A DNA stretch of 64,000 nt from Spodoptera frugiperda (Eukaryota > Arthropoda > Insecta > Lepidoptera > Noctuidae), in the NCBI RefSeq assembly GCF_023101765.2, contig NC_064212.1, positions 14,384,001-14,448,000 on the forward strand, given 5' to 3'. The notes under the pieces are model-generated. The model saw only the letters and a program-made list of their open reading frames with translations, made no database searches and was not told where the DNA came from. Every line of letters begins with the position of its first letter. Within the stretch, counting starts at the first letter, position 1. This document shows, one piece after another, positions 24,384-39,300 of this stretch. The translations under genes and the position numbers were made by a program.

Positions 24384-27300
24384 GTAAGTCGCCAGTCACC
24401 AGTACACCACCCACACATTCCATCTACATGCGACACATGGAGAGTGGCCTGTTCCAAATATAATTACATAGGAAGTAAACGACTAATGAAAGTAGGTACT
24501 ATGTATGTAGCAGTCAGTCTCAGAGACATGTTTTTCTCAAAGAAATACGTGCGGCGCGGGCACTGTGGCCGCTGTGGGCGCTGCGGGGCGCCGCACCAGT
24601 CGCAGACATTTAATTTATTGGCTACCAAGTGTGTCTTACTCTCAAAGTGACTTCATTATTAAATTAAACGTGTTTTATGAAAAATGTGTGTGCAACATAC
24701 ATTTTAATATAATTTACTAGTATCGATGTCTGTATTTAGATACACCTCGTCAACAATACAGTGATAGTAATTGCAGTGTGTTGGTTGCAGACCCGCCGGT
24801 GGTGCGGCTGCGGCTGGGCAGCTCGCTGGCGGCCGGCGACATCAAGGAGGGGGACGACGTGTACTTCGAGTGCCACGTGCGAGCCAACCCGCCCGCCAGG
24901 AAGCTGTCCTGGCTGCACGACGTCAGTACTTCCATACTTCGCCTCACTCCCAGCCGAACGATGTAGCACCGCGCTCGTAACTCGTAGCTCAATAAGTGGC
25001 TCGCCGATACGACGGACTAGGATTGCATTTCTTTCATATTTATCAGTATGTGTTATTATAAACCAAACATAATCCCTTGCATAAATTGTGAGTTTCATGA
25101 TCTATGGCATAATAATGACGTGGCACGAGTAGGACGACAAAACAATACCAGCAGTGCGGTGCAAGCAGCGGGCGGTGCGTCGAGTGACCGCGGAGCGGGG
25201 CGCGGCGAGTAATAGACGATGCAATGTACGGTCCGATAATCGCTTTGTACTGTGTCGCTCTGTTTTAATCAGCAATATACAGGGTGGGCGGGACACATTT
25301 TTTTTGTTTCGCTTCACCCTTTCAGAGGCAATCAGCCGCGCGTTGTTACACGGATCGCGACACGCATCACCGCGCTCGCCTCCACTCACTACGCTTTTTT
25401 CTCTGTATTGTTTTCACGTAGTGTTGTGTTGTCAATACCGGGACTCGAGCCGACTCTATCCGACCCACTTACCAGGCTCCAGGCTACACGGTCACATTAC
25501 ATCGTCCTCGCTTCGCCGCGTCTCATCGCATCGCTCGCTGGAGATGCATACCTGACCTGACGACTGTTTTCATGTTTCTTGAACAAAATTAGATGATTGT
25601 AATTTTAAATAATATTTATTAAAGCATAGCAAGCATTGCATTTCGCTTCTCGATTGTTAGACTACAATTACTCTTGGCAAGCTTAACGCATCACTTTCTT
25701 CTCTTACAACAAAAAAAAAAAACTTTTTTTGAGGGGTGAAAATCATCCAATGACTTCTTCCGCCTTCCGCCGAGAGGGTCAGGTGTCAGATTCTTACTGA
25801 ATAAAAACCACCCTGTTCCTACTCTTGCTTTTGGAGCCGGAGCTTCAGTAACCGGACCCATGTGTGGCAGCAGGCACACGGCTGCTGTATGCTCCACAGT
25901 ATCCTCGGTCTTTGCAGTGATGACACCCGGACGTTTCCTCCCGCCCTATAAGTAACAGGTACCTCCCGAAACTCTTATGTCCGGTAAGCACTTGCGTCAG
26001 GCGGTAGGTGAGGACTCAGGAGTATCGTCTCTCAAGCAACAAAAAATACCTAGATGAATAATAAAATGGCGGCGGTTGGCGTACAATATCTGCGAGCATC
26101 GTAAATGCAAAATAAAATGTGTTGTCAACTTCCACTTCAGCAGGTTTTGTGTCATTTGGAATTTAAACAATTTGGAGCAATTGTGTAATACGAGGGGGCG
26201 GGAGCAGGTGGGGGGGGGGTGTCATCGTGCGGCACACAGATATTGGTGGCGGTGATAGCCGCAGTGATTAAACAAAAGCGTGCATCGCGCGCATTGTGTG
26301 GCGGTCACCGCGTGACGTACGACGCGCGATATTATTCGCGTCATTTTTGTCGCACGACGCGACGCGACGCGCCGCCGTCCATTTGTCGCGCGGTGTTGAC
26401 ACGTCTCATTGTTTTATGTGTGATTGTTTTTGACAAATGGCGGACGCAGCGCCGCCGCGCGAATTAAAACGCACATAATTTACAGCGGTTATTTGCCACG
26501 ACCCCTGTATAGCGGGAAATGTTTACGAACACCACTCCCAACCATATCGAAAATATTTAGTTTGTTTTCATACCAATATCTCTATCGATTTATATTCTTT
26601 GTAACGACCGACAACTTAGCAACCAGTTATCCCACAATATATAGGTACACTGGTTACGAATGCCTCCAGCAATATTTTGTTTTAATTCTCACACTTCGGT
26701 ACTTGATTATACAAATATAAGTTTGATAATAAACTGTGCAGTCGATAGTAAACCTGCCACAACACGAACAGAGTGCGCTCGGCCACACGACGCTCACGCC
26801 GCCGGCCGGCGAATACATATTGTTGTTGATGGTCACTTGTACCTATCTAACACTGACACTCTTTTCCGGAATAAGAAACATGTTTTTAAACAGTTACTCA
26901 TAAAATATTTTTTCATTCGTTTTCTTGAAAATTATTATTTTTATATTTTGTCCTCTCACGTTATGAACCGTCTGCCTTAAAACATACGTAACATTATGTG
27001 TCCCGGGACTGCCCCAGCACGGTCTGTATTATTCATCATTAACGCTAACACCGTCCTACGTATTAACAGGGAATTGACGTCGGCCCCATATACACCCGCA
27101 TCACTCAGGTACTCGTACAACATTAAATATAAAATTACACAAGAACACAACCGCGCGAATGTCGCCACTCTACTGCTCCAGTGTATGCAAATTAGGACAT
27201 TTTGATCATTTTATTTCAGCGTAATGACGTTGGAGTCCACACGAATTCTTGGAATATTCGTCACTAATATCTGTGGTATTTAAGTAATGGCGCCGCGACG

Positions 27301-30300
27301 GGCAGCCGATACATTGCGGGGATCTTTGTAACAGCTAAATAATTTGTGTGAGAGGAAACAATAACCCCCGCCACAAATACCCTGTGTCCTCGCACCTCAC
27401 ATAGTATATAACAACAACGAGTTGTAATGGCGACCCGTCTGCCCAGTGCCACTTTATTCACATCGAACATGGAGGATCGAATTGGTGACAATCTCGCACA
27501 AAGCATTCCTGTCTCACTGCTCGCTGAGTCCTCAAGCTGGTGGGTACCATTTATTCCTGCCTTAAATAAATCTGCAGTAGTAGTTGTACTAATCTATGCA
27601 CAGTTGTGCAGTAGCTGTGCTACCTGCACTGAATGCCGTGAAATAGTGAAAGAAATTACAAAATTATGTTTAAGAAAACTATTTACACGCACGAAACAAG
27701 AGTAGAGTACAATGGCCCGTATTATTGCGACGTGTGAACGTATAATATTATATCATTGTTGAATCCTTATGAACTGTGTGCCTACTGAAGTGTAGTCAGC
27801 AGATATTTAAATATTGAGATAACCAATCAAATGTTACCTCTCGCAATATTCTCTTAACAGACACAAACAATATATGCTAAAGGATCCTCTACAAATAAAA
27901 GGATTTTAATAATAAAACCTAAATATTTCGAGAACGAGCTCTCAATCAGATTGAAGTATCAATATCTTGCGCATCGAGTGCCCGCTACCCGCGCACTAAT
28001 ATCAACCGGGAGCCAAGATGGCGGCGGCTTGTCAATCAATTGGACATATCACAATGTAGTTAGTTGTCATTACAGTGTAAAGTGGGTCAATTAAAAATTG
28101 TTGCTTCTTATAGTTATAAGCTTAGTTTTAAAAGTAACATTTAACTACAAATACTAATAAAACCAGTAAAGCTAGACGTGACCAGTGGGACTTTTATTGA
28201 AAGAAATAAAGTCTAATTGTTTTAATGTGTTTTTGAAGGAGATATGACAAGATATAGTGCAAGTAATAGTATATTATTACTTTTAAAATGTTATTAGGAA
28301 TTCGTGTTACAGTAGCTGTGAGCGATCCACTGCAGGTAACGTATAACCTGCAGGCGTGTCGTGTACACTACGGAATATATGTAGAGCACGGCCAGGGCTC
28401 CCCCCTCCCCCCTGGTAACTGCGACTGATGAGCTGTCACAATAATAAGACGACGCATAAATTCCTCGTCTTAAGCCACCATAAATTCCAGTCAAATTTAT
28501 ATAAATTATAATCTGAACAATTAGTCAGGGCGGAGTTGGTGAGCCGATGACTTACGGCCACGCGCTGCCCAGCTGCCGGCGGCGGCTGCCCCTTAATGTT
28601 CAATCATATTTTATCGTACAAGATATAACCAGCGGCACTCGAATAAGCTCATTCTGATGATTAAATTAATATCTACTATTATCTACAGAGCGCTTGGCTT
28701 TGGGACCCGCGAAGTACAATACTCAACAAACGCGGAGTAGGTACATAGTTATGCCATTTGCAACATTCAGCCCTTGCACGTGGAATGATATGGACGACAG
28801 TTGGGACCAGGAAGTAGAGTCCACGTCCACTGTATATTTACATCGTGGTACATTCCCGAAGTGGTGCCCAGGCGGGGCAGTAACGGGCGCACGGGACGGC
28901 ACCGCGTCGACTCCGATGCCCCCCCCCCATGGTCTCATTTAAATAGTTATTACCACCTAATAGTTGTAATAAAGTTACACTGAATTCCAAATGTAATCCG
29001 AATAGGTTCCTCGTTCAATCGGAAACTCACAAATGGGACTTGGAACTGATTATATTCTAAGAACTCGACTCACAATCGCAATCTCGTTGTGAATGAATAC
29101 TGCAGACATGAAAAGTCGCTTTTATTTCATGTATCTGCTTTATCGTCGGCACCATCGCTTACCACCAGGGGAGCTGGAGGCGAACCGCCATCCTATTCAC
29201 AATAAAACTTTATAGTCATGGTCATAACTGGATTAGTTTAAACAATTTATACGATTCTGTGTACCGTACTTTAGTGAGAGACTGTCACGAGCAGATATGG
29301 AATTGGCCAAGTTGGGTGATGTGGTTTCTGAACAACTGGGTAAAAGATATATCCTCCTCCATTAGTTTTAGGCTAATTATAATGATATTGAATTAAAGTA
29401 CCTCAGTAATTTAAGTCCTCAACCAGTGGCGACAGGAGTGGATTTAGAATGCCTGGAGGTATAAGTACGGAATGCGCGACGTAAGCCGAGCTGAAGGCTC
29501 GTGCTGGGCAGCTGTAGTCGTCCCGGATGCCTGCACGCCAATTACGAAGAATACTCGGATGTCGCGAGCTGAATGTAAGCAAACAGTGTTATCAGGTGGA
29601 AAATACCTCTCTTTATTCGTTAATGGCAGCTATTTGCGCGGAGTGGCGCGGGCTGAGGGCGCGGGGTGCGGGGCGCAGGGGCGCGGGGCTCCCTCGCGAC
29701 CTCCCGTGATCATCCACGAGATTGTGCTCCAATGAAACTCGTCTGCCTCATAATGGACCAGCCTGATTGAATCAGTCGCCCTCCATTCACGCGGGATGGA
29801 TCCCAAGATCAAGATTTTTCGAAACGTTTCCTGTAGTGTTGATGAGAAAATCACCGATGAATCTATTTGTATCAATCCACATTATGTATACAGTTATAAT
29901 ATACATAGGTGTATAGGTATGGGAGCAGGTATCGTACTCTTCTCATTATGTTGTCGATAGATTCAATCTGAGAAGTTTATGATTTGAATAAGTTTGTTAA
30001 TCACAATGTTTTATAGTAGAATATGACTGGCGTCAAGTAAAATTATCTAGCGAACACAATTAATATATAATAAAAATTTACTAGAACCGTGTTTGTAAGT
30101 AGTGTAAACATACACACACACACACATGCCTGCATCGTACATGCTGGTACCGCAGCCAGCGCGGAGCCCCACTGAACTGCTTCAGCCCGCGGACCAAGTT
30201 TTCCAATTTGCAACGTCTCGAGATCTACCAGATTATTGACTCCCACAGCACACACCAACAATCTCCGGTCAACTATTATAACTATATTTCTTAAAGTATC

Positions 30301-33300
30301 TGCCGCACTCAGAGACATTCAATATAATGATTAATTATTCCTTAGCAACGACTTTGTTCCGAAAACAATTGGTAAGGACTGGGTTCAGTAATCATTCAAT
30401 GACTCTGAGTACGGCGGTTAAAGGTATAAGTGAAGTAAAACATAAAAAGGTAATAATTTATACTGTGGTGCCATTATTTGTCCAAGGTGTAGATTTCTAA
30501 GGAGACGAACAAGTAATACCAGCTGTCACTTAGCTTCCACTCTCAACATTATTTTATAATAGTTTAAGTTAAGTTACAGTACCACTGGAAGCATTCGTAA
30601 ATTGGATTCGTAGAGCCACGCAATACCTGAAGTAATAATTAAACAAAAATATCAAAAGATAATGCTTGCTAGCAGCAACTGTATTCTCTTCCCCCGTAAT
30701 CTCAATATTCGTGTTAAACAAAGTCGCAATAAGCAGTGCGACGCGAGCGCCCTCTGTCCATCGCTACCGGCCCGCTAGTCGCTCGTCGCTCCAAAGGTAA
30801 AGGCCCAATTATGTGTTTTTCATCAGCGCCAACAGTCTGTAGCACTAATTTCACGCAGCTTTCAAATTGTCTCTTTTAATTTCCCCTTTTGTAATGAAAC
30901 AACGGATCGGACTAAACAGATTTTTTGTTCACCAGTCTCGTCGACTTCATTTGTAAAACGACATTACAAGTGTAACCGTGTACACCGCAAAGTGTCCCGA
31001 ACTTGACTGCTCGGCTTTCTACATCCATAACTAACCACATTACTAAATCAAACCAAACATAGTACGTAGTCTCTTCTATCATCATTTCTATATTGTTTGT
31101 ATTTCCCAGAACTGCGGACTGCCTAGCAGGTTTCCGGGGCTCCGGCTCGAAAAGCAGGAGTAGAATCGGGGTGGTTTTTAGTCAATAAAAGTCTGACATT
31201 CCCTCTCTTCTCGCCCAAGGTCATTAAATGATTTCCGCGTTTAGATTTAATAAGAATAATAATTACAATTATTATGAATCAAGCTGCCATAACCAAAGTA
31301 CTTCCCTACTCTCCTTCTTCATTCTATCAATACCTACGCTTACGAGATATTGTACTGCCCAATATTATACATTGTTGTTTACACGTCATTGTGTTAATTA
31401 GAGTTTAGATCAGAGATAACAATGAGTTGTCGCCATCACAGCCAAGACGACGAGCGTCGTTGTTATAAATGAAACAAAAGACAATAATTGTCTAAATATG
31501 AAAGTGTGTCTAATCAGGAACGGACCTCTGGCATACAGCCGCAGCGAGGGGAACACGTCTCACTGATACTAAAAATCTTTTTGTTTCAAACAAAAAAATA
31601 TATAATCAGTCCTCTCTACTACGTAACGAGTACCTTTGTCCGCTGGAGTGGCGCCTTTTGTAGGGCCGGCGGTAATGGGCGGACCCTTTGTGTAAATATA
31701 TTCTAGTAATTGTACCCCCACGCCCCCGCCCTGAGCCTCTCAGAAAGAACATTTACGTCATCATAATATTGCAGGAATATTTTTTCATGTTACGTTACAA
31801 TGTGATCGACGTGGCTTATAAAATGTTACTGCTCACCTTTGTGTTTTAGTTTTTATTTGATTTCAATAGTACAAGTCGAGTAACCGGTCGTGTGTCGTTG
31901 CAGGACCGCGCCCTGGCGCACAACGCGACGGCGCGCGTGTTCCACAGCAACCAGAGCCTCGTGCTGCAGAAGGTGACGCGCCACAGCTCCGGCCGCTACG
32001 CCTGCTCGGCGCTCAACGCCGAGGGGGAGACCGTCTCCAACGAGCTGCTCTTCCGGGTCAAATGTAAGTACCACAATGTCTCATTATCTCAGTTCTGCTG
32101 CACTCGTTGCATCACACCTACCGCACCACTAAGGTTTTACTCACTACCTGCTGGTACTCGTCTACAACAACTACATATTTATAATTACAAGATGTAGCTT
32201 GTTACATTAATGTAATTATTGATATCGTACATTGATAATACATTAGAGTTGACTAAAGTACATTTGCAGAAACGATCCCAGCACCGGGTGAATGGGGATA
32301 TAGTCTCATCTCATTGATAGTATTTTAAATTCAGTGTTGGCTCCCTAAATCTCCGAAGGATTCGACAGTTTCATGTAATATTCACGCACCATTTGGGCCT
32401 TGTCGTTTTGCGTCAAACAGAATTATGCAAGAAAATAAAGCACACCATATTGCCATGTACCGGGAGGCAATCCAGTACTTGTACCGCGCCTCGTGTTGCC
32501 TGTACCTCAGCTGAGTGTGGGGGCGCGGGGCCGGCCGCGGCGCGCGCGCCAGCGAGCACGCGGAGTGCAGGGCGTGCAGTGCCGCAGGTGCTGGTGTCTC
32601 CGCGCGCCTCCACCCACTCACTAATGGCTGTCGATCTATTTGCCAATTGTAAGATATGGCCCTGACAAAATAAGATGGGATTTTTTAATGGGGACCATAA
32701 CTGCGAGTAATGTCGTAATAAATTTTGTTTCACAAGAAAAAATGTTTTGTAATGAAGTTGCTGTTATTGCTCGTTACGATCGGAGCAATTTCATTCGTGA
32801 CCCGATGCCGTTAGTCTTCGCTGGCTGTTGTTGAAATAACTTGCTCCAGTTCGAAGGTAGATTATCCTATTACGTTTTGCATTACCTATTTAAATGGGTT
32901 TTGTCTCGGAACGTTTAATATGTTTCAAGATTTCTCTACGGCAGCTGCGTCCCCGCTATTTTATTTTGACGCTCACTAGCAAAATGGAGACGATGTAATA
33001 AAATGAGGCAATCACATTTATTGCATCAATTGTTTCTCTCGCTAACGCGGCCCTCGTTTTGTTTGGCGCGTACTTAATTAGTGTGTGGGTGAGGGGCACA
33101 GGGCGCGTGGTGGCGCGTGGTGGCGCAGCTGACTACCATTAAGGGTGACCGCCGTGACCACTGAACTACTCCTTACCCCTAATTCACAATGTACGGCCCC
33201 TTGACCTTCACTTCCCACTCCATGTCATTGTAAACATGAATTAAACTTATTACGAGACGTTTATATAACTTGCTCATCTATGTAGGCAAGTCATCGGGAC

Positions 33301-36300
33301 ACATAGCTATATCTTTGCTCCAAGTTTCCATCCAATCCTCTCAGTAGTTTTTAAATAAAGGGTTTACCTTTATACTATAGAAATTTATTTTCTCCACAGA
33401 CTGTCGCATGACTTATATCGTTACAGGTATATGTACGTACAGGCATAGGTACGGGAGTTCGTACTGTGATTTCAATGAGGACTAATATAAACAAAATCGG
33501 CAAGGACACTAGTCAAACTAAAGTCTATATTACTCACTAGTAGCAAACTATTAGACAATACATTTTTGACAGGTACATTAGTATAAGTTTTTAAACTGAC
33601 ATGGTCACTAACACTATTATTAGAACTTATGATTTAAAATATCGCAAACTCACCAAAATGAATAAACATGGTAAATATCCCGTCATAAGTTCTAATAATA
33701 GGTACATTAGTGCCATCTAGGCATCACAAAAACAACAGTCCTCATTTACTAAAGCACGGACTATTAGTTAATTAACCCTGGTTTCAAGTTAAACCGCGTT
33801 GGTTGCAGACGCGCCGTCGTGTCGGTCGAGCGGCGTGGCGGTGGTGGGCGCGGCGCGCGGCGAGTCCGTGGTGATCGTGTGCGAGGTGGACGCCGACCCG
33901 CCCGCCGCCGTCTTCAAGTGGAAGTTCAACAACTCCGGCGAGACGCTCGACGTCGCCGCCGACAGATACACCTCCAACGGCAGCGCCTCCAGCCTCAAGT
34001 GCGGACTCATATTTATTACAATATGCATAATAATCACATCATTATAACAAGTACTTTTGTGTCTTACATATTTCAAACACATCCGCTTTTTTAAATCAAT
34101 GCTATCTGTCGAGTAAGTCATTTGATTGCCATGTCGAGGAAATATAGCGTGTTTTCTAAATTACGAAAAGTTCACAAGTATAGTGACATTACATGAGAGT
34201 GCAGACCACCACATGGCTTGTGAAACTACGTATATGCAGTATTGCACTAATACATGTAGTGGAGGACACACAGTGAGCGCGCGTCGTGCCCGACAGGTAC
34301 ACTCCGGTGGCGGACCTGGACTACGGCACGCTGTCGTGCTCCGCGTCCAACGAGGTGGGCGCGCAGCTCGCCCCCTGCGTCTTCCAGATGGTGGCGGCAG
34401 GTCAGTGCACACCTCGCGAGGTGAACATGTACTCTTCTCTCGTCCGTACGGAATAACAATATTTAGGTACCATTTTGTCATGAACAGCGCATTATATTAA
34501 AACAACGTGTTGTGTACACATAGGCAAGCCACACGCGCCCCGCAACTGCACGCTGTGGAACCAGACGGCGGAGTCGGTGGAGGTGTCGTGCGTGGCGGGC
34601 TTCGACGGCGGCCTGCCGCAGCGGTTCCTGCTCGAGGTGTACTCCGACGGCGCCGTGCCCAGGTACTACTACCCACTACTTCGCGCCGCCTCACGCCGCT
34701 GTCACTGCGACGAGCAGTATCGTCACGCGTGGCCCACCATGTTGCCATAAACCCCACAGAAGCTGACGGGCCGGGGCGGGAGGGGGGCACGCCGCGGGGC
34801 CACACGAGCATTGTTTTTAATATTACAGAGGCAATCTGGGCTCTCAAGCTGCGCCCCGGTGACGTGCGCAGACTTAACGACACCGTATTATTACAAAATT
34901 CCTTTATTATATTTCCCCGAACGCACCGGCTTAAGTGAAATAATGTGTATCGAAACCGTAATGGGTATGGAAACGCGCGACCCTGACATTTTATTATTTT
35001 TACGAAACTGCTAAAATATAATAATAAAAAGCTAAGAGTGGGTATCGCCGACACTGGGGCCGTTCCAATCGAACTACAGTGAGTGGACGAGGACACCAGT
35101 GTCTCCACACACTAGTTCTTAGTGCGCGACATGAGCAGCTCTCAAAGTGGAATCCCGTGTAAACATCGGGGCCTCATTAAAGTTGGTGGAACAACGTTAA
35201 TTGTGAATTAACACGACGCGGGCCGGTCCCTGAGCGCCGCGCCCCGCCCGTGGTACCTACACGACGCGCATCTCGTGTCGTATTCCGTATTCATGTATCT
35301 ATTTCAGCGCTTAATGCGCCTAGAAATAGGCTATTAATGTCGGTGGCGCCTCGCCATCGTCGTAGCTACAACATCGCTTCATATTCCACCGCCGGCCGCC
35401 GCGCGCCGCGCCTACAAGGTGCCCACGCCAGCGGACGCTTGCTTCCTGCTCCACCAGTAGAGGCCACTCTGGTCCCGCGCCACACTATCTCTGTAACTCC
35501 TCGTGACTATGTAAAGTTGTAATGTAAATGGGTATTGGCAGCGCGTACGCCGCGCCCGCCTTGTAATTATGGCGCTAAATAATTTCCAATAAAGCGTAAC
35601 AGATGATGGGTTCCAGCTCGCCATTAGCAACAATAAAACGAGGATAACGAGAAAAATGTTAAAATATCACACAATTTTATTACCTCGTAAAATGTTTGTT
35701 AGGATCGGAACCGGGCTCGTGTACACTTTATGTGAAATAATAAAATAAGTGTTAAATAATAATTACGCGACGTCAGCGTATCCATGCTGTTTGAACAATG
35801 TAGGCGAGGCTCACGCAGTGCATGTGAAATTGTTAGTAAACGCACTCTTTTATATGTAGGGCAATGTTTTTCAAACTAAATACTAAAAAACTTAACCTAA
35901 TTGGTTATCATGATAAGCTCAAAAATCAAGTTGGTACATTTATTTGTTTTTTAAAATAAAAAATAAGTTTGTTCAAAGTCAAAGTTAAAATTTTCGTTGT
36001 AACAGCGTGACTCGCAATATCTATAATGTGTCAAGTAACTTTTGAAGTTATGAAAGAAATGAATTGATGTAAGGGAATAATTGTGTAGGGTGTTTGAAAT
36101 AATATTGCGATGACGAATTGTTCGTAGAGTAAACCTGTCCTCGGACGAGCCGTCGTGGACGGTGCGCGGGCTGGAGTGGGACGTGCGGCACCGGCTCGTG
36201 GCCGTCGCCTTCAACTCCAAGGGCCGCTCCGCGCCCGCCAAGCTGGACGACGTGCTGTTTCGAGACCCAGAGAAGAGAACAGGTTAGTGCCAACACATCT

Positions 36301-39300
36301 ACCTCGCCACCTCACGCCGGGACACGTTCGGCTGTGAATAGAATAGCGCGACATTTAAGTACAATCATTAACTCGCCATTGAAACATACGAGCTACGGCA
36401 CTCGTCTATAACTAGTTTTTGTTCTAAATCACTCAGCGAAACTCAATTTGGAGGGTAAAGGGCGGGTCCCTCGGGAGCCGAGGCCGACGGCGGCGCACTA
36501 AGTGGCGGCCGAGCGGCCTTTATCCTCCGCGAATTATTAGCCGAGGGAAAACATTAGCCTCGCCCGGGAAATATAAGTAACGAGGAAAAGTACCGGCTAA
36601 AACGTTCAGCATTCAGTGTTGATACTGAACCGAGTGACTCCAGCGCTCCACATGCCCCGCCCCCGCCTCCCACACTCCAGCGCCAGCACTAGGTTTCTAT
36701 ACAATAAATCGCTATGCACATGAGGCAGTGGCTTGCTCCTAAACTAAGCAAATACTTATAACGTCAGTAAATGTCAGTATCGACCGCTGCAGAAGTAGGC
36801 CGCACCGCTCTGCAACCTCAAGATAATCCTATTTTAATTAAACGCGCTCGGATTTAGCAGCGACCTTAATCAAGAGGTGGAGGCCCTCCTCGCACTGTGT
36901 CGCCAGCTCGCCACACTACACCTCGCACTGTGTCGCCAGCTCGCCACACTACACCTCGCACTGTGTCGCCAGCTCGCCACACTACACCTCGCACTGTGTC
37001 GCCAGCTCGCCACACTACACCTCGCACTGTGTCGCCAGCTCGCCACACTACACCTCGCACTGTGTCGCCAGCTCGCCACACTACACCTCGCACTGTGTCG
37101 CCAGCTCGCCACACTACACCTCGCACTGTGTCGCCAGCTCGCCACACTACACCTCGCACTGTGTCGCCAGCTCGCCACACTACACCTCGCACTGTGTCGC
37201 CAGCTCGCCACACTACACCAGCCTCACTCGGATGCCACGAACTCTGGCTCAGATTCACGTCCAACTATTCATATTATTATTTGTGTATATCGTGAAGTTT
37301 CGCTGACAATGCCTCCATCACTCGATAAAAATAAGTGGACTATCACTCGGCCCGACTACTGACGCGGAAAAACTAATGCGCGTGCTATCGACGTCGACAT
37401 GTGGGCCCTTTCATTTCTCGCCTCGAAGGACGGCGCCTCAGATAACGATTTTTTTAATATTGACCATTTGATATTACCTGCCCTACAAGTTCCAACCAAG
37501 ATTTTATATAAGTAAAGTAATTTAAAAAGAATTTAGTTCTCGTTACTGAGTGCAACAGATATTATAATTTATTTGTGACACCAATAACAAGTGGTCTGGA
37601 AGTTGGCACAAACACATTTAGAACCAGCCGTACTAGTCGACAGCACTTTACTGACAAGTTATCCTTTACAAGATGATGTTACTGTAATGAGTGTAATACT
37701 CTAGTTGGTGACGTATGTATAAATCAGGATTATAATAAGTCAATGAGAGTAGTGGGTAATAAAATAGCACGTCTGAATCAACGAAGGATTTAGGCAGAAA
37801 TGATGCCAGCAAACATATCATTTTTATTTGGTTGGCGTTCGGCCGGAGCGGCCATTTGTTAGCCGGCTATTTGAGCCGTATTCAGTGGAGTCGAGCCGCT
37901 AGCTCGAATAAATCAACCGCTTCGAGCCGCTCTGCCCGCACTGAAATATGATCGTGCGCCTCTCTAATCCGCCTTTGTTTTAGAATCATTACTCCAACTC
38001 GAAGCCGACCGGCACTTACATGTCGTCACGTTAATCGACATATCATCGTGCAATCTAATCACGCAATAGTTAGGGCTCCATTGGAAATATCGAGGAAGTG
38101 TTGTTGTCGTTGCAGCAGCACCATTGCTGAACATTTCAACTGAAGTAATGATTGTGGAATTTAGATGTGACACTGGAACACTCACAATGTGATCCGTGTC
38201 GCTACCCAACCGTAGTAAGAATCAATTGAACGTTATATGAAAGTGCAACCATCGAGATGAATACGCAATATTTGGAATCAGATTTGTTGTATTAATTACG
38301 AACCGTGGAAATATACAATAACCGTGTAATAAATCATTGATGAAGTGCAATGAATAATGATTATTCATTCGTTGTCGTTTTTACGAATCGGCCGCGCCGG
38401 CGATGATTTATCGGCGAGTGCAGCGGGCGCGTGTCGCCGACGTCGCTTGTCGCTCGGCGCCAATATCAAACTTAAATCCAATAGAAATATCAAAACAGGA
38501 TCAAATATTAAATAATAGTGCTATATACATGGTGACCTTGAATTCGACGTATTCCTCTCGGGAGGTGATAATACAACTAATTTCCTACAAAATTAGCCCT
38601 GAGGTCCTTGGGCGGAAAGTGGCTGGTTTCTGAGATATTCAACATTTTTGGTTTTTGAAAAAAATCCCGAATTGACTACAAAAACATCAATAAATAAAAA
38701 AATACTGGTTGGATTTTAGTTATTTTAGTTTTAATCAGTTGCCAATACATCAGTTATAATTTATAAATACTAATAATGTAAGAAATATCATTCGTTTTAA
38801 AATAGCAAGTATTTTCTTATCAAATTTTGTTTTGTGTCCTTAATTTGGGCAATAGTAAACTAGATTTATTTCAAAAAAAATATATGACACTAAGCGTACA
38901 AACCATTAGAAAAACTTCCTTGGTTTATTAGCCACCCAGAAACATAAAATTATTTACAAAATTCTCAAAAACAAATGAATTAATTGATGATAAGTAGAGT
39001 GTAAAGAGAAAAGGGCAATTTCAAAACCATCTTTATTTGCAAAATTTTGTTCAAGGTGACCTCCCCTACGACGAAGACATGCCCGAATATGCTTCCTTAT
39101 TTCTATGACGGTCACTTTTGGACTGAATATGCGTCTTTTTTTTCGTCACTATCTTCAAATATGTTTCGGAGAAGAATTTCGATACACGGCCTATTCCGTC
39201 CGCATAAACAAGGGATTTCATGTAAAAATCAATCGTCGTCAGATTCTGGCCTCCTTGTATGCCATGGAATTGGACCCTCCTGCTAGTTTAACGCGTGGGA

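Larger units (their letters stand above)
24922..31903. other. large intron B-C of the sidestep-family gene
   Basis: About 7 kb. It holds two R1-clade fragments (25724-26040 antisense and 31109-31237 sense), an (AC)n run near 30111-30124 and several CpG-rich patches (for example 26280-26460). No other exon is recognised. Open frames such as 27427-27705 have no motif. Confidence 0.6.

Noticed and set aside
27427..27705. 92-codon open frame with an ATG
   Set aside because: No recognisable motif, no splice context consistent with a gene, and it lies in an intron of the sidestep-family gene; length is within chance expectation.
34126..34500. 124-codon frame overlapping exon E
   Set aside because: It is a shadow of exon E of the sidestep-family gene in the wrong frame and reads through both splice sites.
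36889..37219. Regular direct repeats that could suggest a CRISPR array
   Set aside because: The units are contiguous with no unique spacers, and the genome is an insect's.
36866..37362. Long repetitive open frames on both strands (for example an 11-residue repeat of VVWRAGDTVRG)
   Set aside because: They are produced by the 33-bp minisatellite, whose unit length is a multiple of three; there is no start context, domain or splice evidence.
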